A DNA stretch of 64,000 nucleotides from an uncultured Spirochaetia bacterium. GTDB taxonomy: Bacteria > Spirochaetota > Spirochaetia > CAKZLE01. The stretch is from positions 1-64,000 of the forward strand of contig CAKZLE010000020.1 of assembly GCA_937125225.1 (NCBI GenBank). The letters are read 5' to 3'. This document shows, one piece after another, positions 27,821-37,187 of the stretch. Each line of letters starts with the position of its first letter. Position 1 is the stretch's first letter. Made by a program: the position numbers and the translations under genes. The notes under the pieces are model-generated. The model was not told the DNA's origin. It made no database searches and was given only the letters and a program-made list of their open reading frames with translations.

Positions 27821-28824
27821 GACCGAGACCTCCTATTCTTGAAGAATCTAAGTGTTATCATGAGGAGTATCATACCTCTTATCACTTCACTCATCTCAAG
27901 ACTCACTGAACTTCCTGCCATCGCGGTCCTTGTTCCAGTCTCTACCCAGGCCAGGAGAAATGCGGCCGGAATGGTCATGATAGGATTGTTCGCAGCGATG
28001 AGGGCGATGACAATACCATTCCATCCGTAACCTGCAGAGAACCCTACGATCGCTGCATGTTGAGTCGAGAGGATCATCAGTGCTCCTGCTAGTCCGAAAC
28101 AGGCTCCATTGATCATCAAAGGGAGAATGGTATATCTCCTTGATGATATGTTCCCGAACTCTGCGAAGTCTTTGTTCAGGCCGAAGACTCTCATCTCATA
28201 GCCCCCTGCCATCTTATAGAGCCAGAACCAGAGGATACATGCAACGGTACAGGCTATCAGGATCGTGATCGTCAGATTCGATGGGGGAAGTATCGAAGGC
28301 AGATAGAAGGATTCTGGTAGCTTCGAGGTCGTCTGAAGAAAACTCTTTGAATCCCTGAATGTGTTCGATATGAGAAAATCTGTGAGTGACAGGAGGCCTC
28401 CGGATAACAGGAAGGATGAGATGAGTTCATGGATATGGTAGCGATAACGCAGAAAACCGGAGATCGTAGCTATAGCTGCTCCGGTAATCATGCTGATGAT
28501 GATCACTACTAATATACCAAAAAATCCTGAACCTTCCGGGAGTGCAAGTCCTACTAGGGTCCCCACGAGGGCAGAACTATAGATCTGAGCCTCACCCCCT
28601 AGATTGAAGAGCCCTGCCTGGAATGAGATAGATACTCCGGTACCGCAGATGATCAGGATAGCCGCAATCGCGAAAAGATTACCTGTGTTGTATATATTGG
28701 AAAAAGGACCCGTGACGAAATCTTCGAAGGCCATGACCGGCTCTGGTGATATGAGCAGGAGAATCGTGAATATGATCACGATGAATAAGACGATCAGATA
28801 GAGGCTGTGTAGTAGTCTACTCAT
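27817..28824 (-). CDS. rfuC: riboflavin ABC transporter permease (RfuC-like)
   Basis: BMP-type permease (GTGVSISFQAGLFNLGGEAQIYS); overlapping operon. Confidence 0.75.
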   Translation of the reverse strand: MSRLLHSLYLIVLFIVIIFTILLLISPEPVMAFEDFVTGPFSNIYNTGNLFAIAAILIICGTGVSISFQAGLFNLGGEAQIYSSALVGTLVGLALPEGSGFFGILVVIIISMITGAAIATISGFLRYRYHIHELISSFLLSGGLLSLTDFLISNTFRDSKSFLQTTSKLPESFYLPSILPPSNLTITILIACTVACILWFWLYKMAGGYEMRVFGLNKDFAEFGNISSRRYTILPLMINGACFGLAGALMILSTQHAAIVGFSAGYGWNGIVIALIAANNPIMTIPAAFLLAWVETGTRTAMAGSSVSLEMSEVIRGMILLMITLRFFKNRRSRS

Positions 28825-30347
28825 AACATCATCTCTCCTATACTCTGAGCTGTTACCTTCTCCGTGTTCTTGATGATGCTCACGAGTCTCCCCCGTCTCA
28901 ATATGGCAATCCTGTCGGCCTCATCGATGGCCGTATTCACTTCAGAGGTGAAGAAGAGGACTGCCATTCCCCGGCTCTTCAACACTTCGATCGCATTGAA
29001 GAGAGCCTCTCGTGTCTTTATATCGAGTCCCCATGATATATCTGCACAAATAAGGACTTGTGGTTCATGATGAAGGGCTCTTGCGGTGATGAGTTTCTGG
29101 ATGTTTCCTCCCGAAAGGCTGAGCAGGCTATCTTGGGTACTTCCTTTGATGGAAAAGTCTCTGATGACATCTTTGGCCACTTTGTTTAGTCGCTTTGATG
29201 AGTATATCGGGATCCGAGAAGATCTGAAGAGGGCTCTATCCCTACGCCAGGGCATGATAAGATTCTCAATCACAGACATGGAGACAGCTCCTCCTGTGGA
29301 AAGTCTCTCAGATGGTATATAACCGACCTCATCATATGAGGACTCTCGTGCTCGTTTGCCGAGGATCCTGATTCGTCCTGAGGTCTGTCGATAGGTGGAC
29401 TGCTTGTAGCCGGCAACTAATGATTCGAGAGCTTTGAGACCGTTATCTCTGATTCCTACGACAGCAAGAGTCTCTCCTTGACCAACCTCAAGTGAGATAT
29501 CCTCGACCTGATCCTGTGAATCAAGATCTCCTCCAGAGACATGCTCAAGTATTACTAGTGGGTTGCCGATAAGGTCTCTACTGTCGCTTTGGTGAGAGAG
29601 TCGTTTCTTTCCTCCACTGAGTAGCATCTGAGAGTCATGATCTCCCATGATCCTATTGGCAAGAAATTCTCTTGTGATGGTGGAGGTCTCATAGCTCCCC
29701 TGAAGGGTTCCCCCTCTAAGAACGGTCACCTCATCTCCAAATGAGATCGCATCATTGATATTGTGAGTGATCACTATGATCGTCTTTCCCTCTTCGTTGA
29801 GTCTCTGAGCTATCATCAGGACCTCCTGAGGAGGTTCGTCGAGGATGAATACCTCGACATTCCTGCTGATGAGAGCAAGAAGAGCAGTGAGCTGTCTTGA
29901 GACTGCATCAAGATGCTCTACCTTCTCATCAGGAGAAAAGGAGATATTATATGTTTTGCATATTTGAGCGATATGAGCATCTATAGATTCAGAATCGATC
30001 TTTTTTAGAGGTTTTAGATCTTTCATCCCGAGGATCAGATGTTCTCTCACCGTAAGCTCAGGAAAGAAGTGCAGGACTTGGTGGATCATCCCGATTCCCA
30101 GATTCAGAGCATCCTCAGGATGGGTGAGAGATACCGGGGCTCCCCTATAGAAGATCTTTCCTGAATCGGGACGGATGTCACCAGAGAGGATCTTCATGAT
30201 GGTAGACTTCCCTGCACCATTCTCACCCACGATAATATGCTTCAGTCCGAGTTCCAACGATAGTGATATATCATCACATGCATGGACCTGATTTGAGGCA
30301 TAGGTCTTATGGATATGCTGCAGCTGAATGCCCTCATGGTTTTTCAT
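28821..30347 (-). CDS. rfuB: riboflavin ABC transporter ATPase, two NBDs (RfuB-like)
   Basis: Walker A GENGAGKST in NBD1; LSGGNIQKL in NBD2. Confidence 0.78.
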   Translation of the reverse strand: MKNHEGIQLQHIHKTYASNQVHACDDISLSLELGLKHIIVGENGAGKSTIMKILSGDIRPDSGKIFYRGAPVSLTHPEDALNLGIGMIHQVLHFFPELTVREHLILGMKDLKPLKKIDSESIDAHIAQICKTYNISFSPDEKVEHLDAVSRQLTALLALISRNVEVFILDEPPQEVLMIAQRLNEEGKTIIVITHNINDAISFGDEVTVLRGGTLQGSYETSTITREFLANRIMGDHDSQMLLSGGKKRLSHQSDSRDLIGNPLVILEHVSGGDLDSQDQVEDISLEVGQGETLAVVGIRDNGLKALESLVAGYKQSTYRQTSGRIRILGKRARESSYDEVGYIPSERLSTGGAVSMSVIENLIMPWRRDRALFRSSRIPIYSSKRLNKVAKDVIRDFSIKGSTQDSLLSLSGGNIQKLITARALHHEPQVLICADISWGLDIKTREALFNAIEVLKSRGMAVLFFTSEVNTAIDEADRIAILRRGRLVSIIKNTEKVTAQSIGEMML

Positions 30348-30353
30348 ATGAGT

Positions 30354-31394
30354 CTATTTGAGTCCCTCTAAATATTCATTCTGGGCGGTTCTAACTTTTT
30401 CTGGGACATAAGAGGTATACAGTTCATCATCTTCGATGAAGGTGATGAATCCTGATTCCAATCCTAAGGTGACTGCCTCTCCATAGGGAAGGGTCCCCTC
30501 AATCGCTTTGACGAGTGTATCATAGGTTGCAGTGTCCTGCTGAATGGAGGTAGAACCAACGACGGTACCCGGTTGTTGGGCATAACCGTTCGCATCGAAC
30601 CAGAGGACGTAGATTCCTGCCTCGTGTGCTGCAGTGACCACTCCCTGATTGGCTCCCCCTGCGATCGGTAGGATGACATCGACTCCTGCAGAGATCATAG
30701 CTCTTGCTAGTTCAGCCCCCTTTGCCGCATCGTACCAATTGCCGACGGCCCTGAAATCCAATTCGATCGCATCATCGACAGCTTTTGCACCTGCCAAGAA
30801 TCCTGGAGCGATGAGATCGAGCATATCGGGATATTCCTGACCAGCGATCAATCCGATCGTCAATTGATCGTTTGCCCCCTCCATTTCACTTGAGGTGACA
30901 AGCCCTGCAAGATGTCCATTTAACATTGCCTGCTGTTCCTGATCGTATCTGAGTGTATAGATATGATCGTTATCTTCTAGGTATCCATCCATGACGATGA
31001 AGTACTGGGAGGGGAACTTCTTTGAGACTGCTGCACAGATTCCCGGCATTGCAGGATTCGAGGTTATGATGACATCCTGTTTTCCTGTGGCTGCGAGACT
31101 CGAGATCTTCTCTTCCCATTCTCCCTGATTGCTACCACCTTCGATGATATTGAGGTTCACATGCTCATATTCAGCAGCGGCACTTTGTGCACCTGCTGCA
31201 AGCATCTCATAGATCGGACTACCTGATACCACACCAGGTACAAAGACTGCGATATTGAAACTGTCCTGAGGTTCTTCCTGTTTTGAACAGGAACTGAAGA
31301 AAACTCCTAAGAGTATGAGACCTAGAAAGGTCAGTGTTCGGAATGCGGTGATCTTATGAGATCTCTCAGCATTTCCGGAAAACAAAAAAAACAT
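30354..31394 (-). CDS. rfuA: BMP-family riboflavin-binding lipoprotein (RfuA-like)
   Basis: Lipobox GVFFSSC; BMP fold; directly downstream of FMN riboswitch. Confidence 0.8.
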   Translation of the reverse strand: MFFLFSGNAERSHKITAFRTLTFLGLILLGVFFSSCSKQEEPQDSFNIAVFVPGVVSGSPIYEMLAAGAQSAAAEYEHVNLNIIEGGSNQGEWEEKISSLAATGKQDVIITSNPAMPGICAAVSKKFPSQYFIVMDGYLEDNDHIYTLRYDQEQQAMLNGHLAGLVTSSEMEGANDQLTIGLIAGQEYPDMLDLIAPGFLAGAKAVDDAIELDFRAVGNWYDAAKGAELARAMISAGVDVILPIAGGANQGVVTAAHEAGIYVLWFDANGYAQQPGTVVGSTSIQQDTATYDTLVKAIEGTLPYGEAVTLGLESGFITFIEDDELYTSYVPEKVRTAQNEYLEGLK

Positions 31395-31487
31395 ATGTAT
31401 CCTCCATACATGGTTGTGTTTTCCGGGAGGTTTTTGGTCATGTCTTGTTTGACATCATGTATTGTGGGCATGATGTTTTAGGATATG

Positions 31488-31608
31488 ACGTTCTTCTCCC
31501 ATCCAGACTTTCACTGTCGGTCTCGGAATCTCACCGTGTCACCTATGGTTCCCATAGATTGCGGACTATAACCGCCGGTCGGGACAATGTCCCTCCCTCG
31601 AAGTACGT
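31488..31608 (-). ncRNA. FMN riboswitch (RFN element)
   Basis: Minus strand: GGGAGGGACATTGTCCCGACCGGCGGTTATAGTCCGC...GGTGAGATTCCGAGACCGACAGTGAAAGTCTGGATGGGAGAAGAACGT matches the conserved RFN core. Confidence 0.95.
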
Positions 31609-31959
31609 AACTTGATTCTCATCAAGTTCCTACTCATAGAATAAGAATAGATGAGGGACCTGTCAAGATATGGAGGTTGTTTTATCCTAGATGTTGGGTT
31701 TTACTTGGTTTTGTCTGAGGTGGTTCTCATTATGGGGAGCCCCTTGGAGACTCGTCGGTTTTACTTCACAACCCTTAGACATCGTAATATCCCTCGGATT
31801 ACAAGACAGGAAGAGCTCCTGTACTCTTTTTAGACATATTAAAGAAACCTGTCCATAAAAAGATTCCAGATCGAAGAATGCAAAAAAGAGTTTGAAAAGG
31901 TAATAGACTCTTTGCCCGAGTCATTGACCTTAAAAATAGAGGTGTGATATTCTCTGCCT

Positions 31960-33195
31960 ATGAGTATTGTCAAACCGAATAAACTAGGGGTCATCGCCGG
32001 CCCAGGCGCCGATCCTTTTACTGGAAAAGTCTTACGACATCTTCGCCAGTTATATACCAAAAGATATAAGAAACTTTCTACAGCATTGGTGAAACGTCAC
32101 GATATGACTGAGGAGGAGATCCTTAAGTTCGTCACCCTCTATGAGGATGTCAACAATAGGAAGATCCCCCATTATAAACCCTCTAAGACCTATCATGCAC
32201 CTAAACTTGATATCCCTGCGAAGTTTACCAAGTTCGCTAATGGTGAGGTAAAGGCAGAGATCCTTCAATCGGTTAGAGGTTTGAGGATCTTCCTCATATT
32301 CGATATGGCTAATCAGTATCCTGTTGAGATCAATGGTTCTGATGAACCGGTAGTTCTTAGTGTGAATGATTATATGATGTTCCTCTTCACTACGATCAAT
32401 GCAGTGAAGGTCGCAGGGGCTGAGAGTGTGCATCTCGTACTTCCCTCGTATCCTTATGCGAGACAGCATAAGAAGAGTGGGAGAGAGGGACTTACTGCTA
32501 GCTGGTTCGGTAGGACCTGTGAGTTCATGGGTGTCGATCGTATCATCACCTTGGATATCCACTCGAGAGAGATCGAGAACAGCTTCAGTGATCTGAAACT
32601 AGAAAACCTCCATGCATCTTATCAGGTGTTGCTTCAGTTGAAGAGACTGGTGAAATTCGATGATCCTGATCTTGTAGTCGTATCTCCTGATACTGGAGCG
32701 GTAGGGCGTAATAAGTTCTATGCAGAGGCATTACATAAACCTCTGGCTATCCTCTATAAAGAAAGAGACTACTCTAAGGTCAGTACTAATGCGAAGAATT
32801 CCAACATAAACTCGATCAGACTGCTTGGGGATGTCAAAGGAAAGACTGTACTCATGGCTGATGATATGATCGGTACCGGTGGTACTCTTCTTATTGCTAT
32901 GAAGGAGCTGAAAGCACTAGGTGCAAAGAAGATCATCTGTGCTATCAGTCTCCCATTCTTCAATGGAACGGCTATCGATGATTTTAATAAAGCCTACGAA
33001 GCTGGTGATTTTTTCCGGATCATCGGTACGAATGCAGTCTATCATGATGAGAAGCTTGCGAATATGCCATGGTTCATCTATACCGATGTCACAGACCTTT
33101 TCGCACGGATCATCTCAAGACTCCACCATGGGCGAACATTGAGTCCTCTATTGGATAACAGGATGTTCATCACACGTTTGATCAATGGTGAATAG
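31960..33195 (+). CDS. prs: ribose-phosphate pyrophosphokinase (long form)
   Basis: KFANGEVKAEI, LDIHSREIENSF, VVSPDTGAVGRNKFYAEAL, VLMADDMIGTGGTL PRPP loop. Confidence 0.88.
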   Translation: MSIVKPNKLGVIAGPGADPFTGKVLRHLRQLYTKRYKKLSTALVKRHDMTEEEILKFVTLYEDVNNRKIPHYKPSKTYHAPKLDIPAKFTKFANGEVKAEILQSVRGLRIFLIFDMANQYPVEINGSDEPVVLSVNDYMMFLFTTINAVKVAGAESVHLVLPSYPYARQHKKSGREGLTASWFGRTCEFMGVDRIITLDIHSREIENSFSDLKLENLHASYQVLLQLKRLVKFDDPDLVVVSPDTGAVGRNKFYAEALHKPLAILYKERDYSKVSTNAKNSNINSIRLLGDVKGKTVLMADDMIGTGGTLLIAMKELKALGAKKIICAISLPFFNGTAIDDFNKAYEAGDFFRIIGTNAVYHDEKLANMPWFIYTDVTDLFARIISRLHHGRTLSPLLDNRMFITRLINGE

Positions 33196-34561
33196 AGCGA
33201 CTCTAGCAATAGATATAGGTACCTCTTCAGTAAAAATTGCAGTGATCTCAGACTCCGGTGATATGCTCTCATACTCACGAGTCACGCTTGACTCCTTCTA
33301 TGGAGAAACGGATCCTGCGCTCTCTTGGGAGATCGCATTGAAAGAGGGGCTTTCTCTCCTTGATTACGTTCAAGATATCAGTGCCGTGTGTGTTGCTGGT
33401 AACGGACCCACACTTGTGCCCTTAGGAGTTGCTAAGAGACCAATTGGTCCAACGATCTCCTGGATAGATAGAAAGGCAAAACCTCTTGGTGATTGCAGTT
33501 CTCTCTATCTGCCAAGACTCATGCAGGCAATCGAAGATGATCCTTCTCTCTATGATAAGAGCACTCTTTTCATAGGCTGTCCAGAATATATGACTATGCT
33601 CCTGACAGATGAGGCGGTGACCTTCCTTCCTTCAGAACAGTTCAGGCCCTTCATCTGGGATGATAGACAACTCTCTATCTGTGGTATCTCCTCAGAACGT
33701 CTGCCCCCTATGGTGAACATAGGGGATCGAGTAGGCTACGTGAGTGCACGTGCGGCAGAAGATTTTGGGCTTCCCTCTCATATTCCGGTTTTCGCTGGCC
33801 TGATAGACTTTCATGCAGCCCTTCTTGGTTGTGGAGTCGTGAGGCCTGGAATGACCTTGGATAGGGCTGGAACCTCTGAAGGTATAAACTATATAGCTGA
33901 GACCCCTCTCTCCTTAACCCAGATAAGAACCCTTCCTAGTCTCATAGCTGACACCTGGACGGTAGCTGGTCTTCTCCCTGCAACAGGGGAGGTCTTCGAG
34001 TGGTTCAAGAAGAGTTCAGGGCTCACCGCTAGGAGTTATCATGATGTGACGAGACTCATCACTAAGAGTATCCCACAACAGGACTACGTCTTCTATCCTG
34101 TACGTGATACCTCTAGGACCCTTGGAGATCAGTTCTTTGGTGGGCGCTTCTCCGATGGTGGGAGCATCACTGATGATCTTGGTCAACGCGGTCGTGCAGT
34201 GATCGAGGGAATAGGATTCTCAGTAAGAAAGACACTTGAACTTCTACAGGACCAAGGATGTAAGATCAATTCTCTCAGACACTGTGGTGGTCAGGCAAGA
34301 TCATTTCATTGGAACTATATAAAATCACAGATTCTACGAATACCCGTAGAGGTTCCGAAGATCATCGATGCTGAGTTGTTAGGTTGTGCTATTACCTGTT
34401 TTACTGGTATGGGTGACTATGCTCACATGATTGAGGCTGCAGATGATCTCGTTGAGATAGAGCATGTCTATTCTCCGATACAGAGGACTTCATTGCATTA
34501 TGAATCTCATTATCAGCAGTGGCTTGAATCCTATGATTCTGGTTCGCAGTTGTCTAGATAG
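33185..34561 (+). CDS. FGGY-family carbohydrate kinase
   Basis: LAIDIGTSSVKIAVISDSGD; HCGGQARSFHWNYIKSQILRIPV; overlaps prs by 11 bp. Confidence 0.88.
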   Translation: MVNRATLAIDIGTSSVKIAVISDSGDMLSYSRVTLDSFYGETDPALSWEIALKEGLSLLDYVQDISAVCVAGNGPTLVPLGVAKRPIGPTISWIDRKAKPLGDCSSLYLPRLMQAIEDDPSLYDKSTLFIGCPEYMTMLLTDEAVTFLPSEQFRPFIWDDRQLSICGISSERLPPMVNIGDRVGYVSARAAEDFGLPSHIPVFAGLIDFHAALLGCGVVRPGMTLDRAGTSEGINYIAETPLSLTQIRTLPSLIADTWTVAGLLPATGEVFEWFKKSSGLTARSYHDVTRLITKSIPQQDYVFYPVRDTSRTLGDQFFGGRFSDGGSITDDLGQRGRAVIEGIGFSVRKTLELLQDQGCKINSLRHCGGQARSFHWNYIKSQILRIPVEVPKIIDAELLGCAITCFTGMGDYAHMIEAADDLVEIEHVYSPIQRTSLHYESHYQQWLESYDSGSQLSR

Positions 34562-35517
34562 ATCTTGTTGAATTCATCCTGGTATTGTACGAACACCTCT
34601 ACGAGCTTAGGGTCGAACTCTTCACCAGCCTTTTCCATAAGATAGGATACTGTCTTCTCTTGTCCCCATGACCGTTTATAATCACGAATCGATCTCAGAG
34701 CATCATAAACATCTACGATAGTGACGATTCTCGCCTCTATAGGGATATCTTCTCCTGAAAGACCATCTGGATAACCGGTCCCATCCCATCTTTCATGATG
34801 AGAACGGGCTATCTTCGCAGCAGTCTGAAGGGTCGGTACCTCTGAAAGAATCTCATAACCTATAAAGGTATGAGTCCTCATGATCGATCTTTCGTGGGAT
34901 GTGAAATGGTCTTTACTGAGCAAGATCGTATCGGCGATACCTACCTTCCCGATATCATGGAATCTGCTTGCCATGGCGATATCTTCACTCTGTTTCTTGG
35001 GCATCCCGAGCTTGTCGGCCAAGAGACCGGAATAGATGCTTATCCGCTTCATGTGGTAACCAGTCTTGTTATGACGAAGTTCAGCCAAGTCTGCAAGAGC
35101 TGTATAGCATTGTAGACGAATCTCTTTCTCCTGTGTCAGGAGACTGTCCTCAGCATTGATGAGTCGTTCTCCTACAGCGATATGACTTCTCAGAACACCT
35201 GGAGATACCGGTTTCGTCTGAAAACAGTGAGCTCCACTTTTGATTGCCTCTACAAGATCCTGCTCTGATGTCTTAGCGGTGAGGAGTATGATATAGATCA
35301 ACGGGGCCTTGTCATTAAGAATCGAACAGATCTCGATCCCTGTATAACCTTCCATCATCCAGTCGAGTATGGCAATACGTGGCGGGTCATCGCTCGTGAG
35401 ATGTTCTAGAGCTTCAGTACCATTCTCACAGATGATGACATCATAACCCCAGTTAGTCAGCTGTGCTTTGAGTATAAAGCGTACAGAATTGTCGTCGTCT
35501 GCGATCAATATTTTCAT
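34531..35517 (-). CDS. response regulator with HD-GYP domain
   Basis: REC (ILIADDDNSVRF...AILDWMMEG...LLTAKT...K) plus RFHDIGKVGI and HHERWDGTGYPDGL. Confidence 0.95.
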   Translation of the reverse strand: MKILIADDDNSVRFILKAQLTNWGYDVIICENGTEALEHLTSDDPPRIAILDWMMEGYTGIEICSILNDKAPLIYIILLTAKTSEQDLVEAIKSGAHCFQTKPVSPGVLRSHIAVGERLINAEDSLLTQEKEIRLQCYTALADLAELRHNKTGYHMKRISIYSGLLADKLGMPKKQSEDIAMASRFHDIGKVGIADTILLSKDHFTSHERSIMRTHTFIGYEILSEVPTLQTAAKIARSHHERWDGTGYPDGLSGEDIPIEARIVTIVDVYDALRSIRDYKRSWGQEKTVSYLMEKAGEEFDPKLVEVFVQYQDEFNKIYLDNCEPES

Positions 35518-35870
35518 GTGCTCAATGATCCTTGGTATTTTTTCAATTCTTCAAAGAACTTTAGGATATCCTGCTCGAATTGAGGGAATAGTTCACTACA
35601 ACTTGTGAAGTCCTCTTCTTTTGCTGCATCATGTATCTTCTTGGCACTGTCACTAGTCTTATCCCCACCGACATTGGCTACAGAGCCTTTTAGGGTGTGG
35701 GACAGGTGTGTGATGGCTGTGATATCTTTCTCTGAGATAGCAGCTTCTAGTTTTTTCACAGATATCGGAAAATCGGTGAGAACGATCTCAACGATCTCAT
35801 CAACCATGGACTTATCTCTTCCAAACAACATATCAAGGCGGTCAGTATCAAAATCTTTTAACGTACTCAT
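35514..35870 (-). CDS. stand-alone HPt domain protein
   Basis: ITHLSHTLKGSVANVGGDKTSDSAKKIHDAA histidine phosphotransfer motif; overlaps HD-GYP gene by 4 bp. Confidence 0.85.
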   Translation of the reverse strand: MSTLKDFDTDRLDMLFGRDKSMVDEIVEIVLTDFPISVKKLEAAISEKDITAITHLSHTLKGSVANVGGDKTSDSAKKIHDAAKEEDFTSCSELFPQFEQDILKFFEELKKYQGSLST

Positions 35871-35939
35871 AAGAAAAACACCCCATGGTGATATACTATC
35901 ACACACTTTATTCTAGTTACAACAAAAAAGCTCTCCAAT

Positions 35940-37187
35940 CTATTCATGTCCCTTTTGAATCAGCTCTCTATCCAAGGGATATCCCCAATAGGCAGCATTG
36001 AGCAGATAGAGGATATCATCATAATCGATCTGTTCTGGATTGTAGAAATGGGATCCGTCTCCTAGAGCCTCGACAGCAATGATCGGTAGATGATCAGGTC
36101 GGACCGCACTTCTTTTGTCCCTGTCTAATACATCATGGAGTCTAGTGACATGTCGACCTGCTGTAGCTTTCTTGAGTCTATCATTCAGACTTCTGATCGC
36201 AGCGATGGTGCCGATAGCCTCCTTCTGCTCTCCGCAGAGATAGAGGGATAACTCCTTGAGTTCTTTTTCGATCTTATGCAGGTTGTATTCCAACCCATAG
36301 GGAAGTAGGATGCTCATACACAGACCATGATGGACTCCACAGATCGACCCCACCGTATGACCAACAGTATGGATGATCCCGACCATCGAGTTCGAGAAGG
36401 CCTGACCAGCAAGATTAGCTCCTATCGCAAGGGCAAGCCTGCTTGATCTGTCTTCTGGATGAGCGACAGAGTATTCAAGATTATCAATGATCATTCTGAT
36501 GGCCTGTAATGACATCCCATCACTCAGGGGATTCTTCCCTAGACAGGTATAGGCTTCGATCGCATGGGTAAGTGCATCCATTCCCACAGCGGCTGTGAGA
36601 AAGGGAGGGAGGGTCAAGGTGAGGTCAGGGTCCAATATAGTTGCGGTAGGTTGAAGGAAATTTGAGGTGAAGAGCATCTTTCGATTGTTCTCATGGTCCT
36701 TTATGACCGCTACGATGGTAGCTTCACTTCCTGTGCCCGCTGTAGTTGGCAGGACGATAAGGGGAAGGAGTCTCTGGGTTATGACATCAGCTCCTGAGAA
36801 ATCTCTCAGATCTAACACCTGAGCATCCGGCTCTGCACAAGATACTACGATATTCACAGCCTTTGCTGTATCAATGACCGATCCACCACCTAGTGCGATG
36901 ATTGAATCACATCCCTTCTCTCGGTAGAGATGGGCAATCTCATTGACTGTCTGTAGATCAGAATCAGGTGGTATATCGGTGAAGATCAGCGGGGCAGGGA
37001 GTTTCCCTTTCTCGATATGGTCGATCACAAGTCTCAGTAACCCTGCAGCCTCTAACCCCTTGTCGGTTAGGAGTAGAGGGTTCTTGACACTCATCGAAGA
37101 AAGAAGTCCTGGGAGCCTCTCTAGAGCATGCTCTCCTGATATGATACGTGTCCTAGAACAGAACTGGGAAAAAGGTGGTAGTCTCAT
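35940..37187 (-). CDS. iron-containing alcohol dehydrogenase
   Basis: ALGGGSVIDTAKAV; GMDALTHAIEAY; HTVGHTVGSICGVHHG ligands intact. Confidence 0.93.
   Translation of the reverse strand: MRLPPFSQFCSRTRIISGEHALERLPGLLSSMSVKNPLLLTDKGLEAAGLLRLVIDHIEKGKLPAPLIFTDIPPDSDLQTVNEIAHLYREKGCDSIIALGGGSVIDTAKAVNIVVSCAEPDAQVLDLRDFSGADVITQRLLPLIVLPTTAGTGSEATIVAVIKDHENNRKMLFTSNFLQPTATILDPDLTLTLPPFLTAAVGMDALTHAIEAYTCLGKNPLSDGMSLQAIRMIIDNLEYSVAHPEDRSSRLALAIGANLAGQAFSNSMVGIIHTVGHTVGSICGVHHGLCMSILLPYGLEYNLHKIEKELKELSLYLCGEQKEAIGTIAAIRSLNDRLKKATAGRHVTRLHDVLDRDKRSAVRPDHLPIIAVEALGDGSHFYNPEQIDYDDILYLLNAAYWGYPLDRELIQKGHE

Noticed and set aside
31651-31833. 60-aa plus ORF between riboswitch and prs
   Set aside because: Short, no clear ribosome site and no recognisable family.
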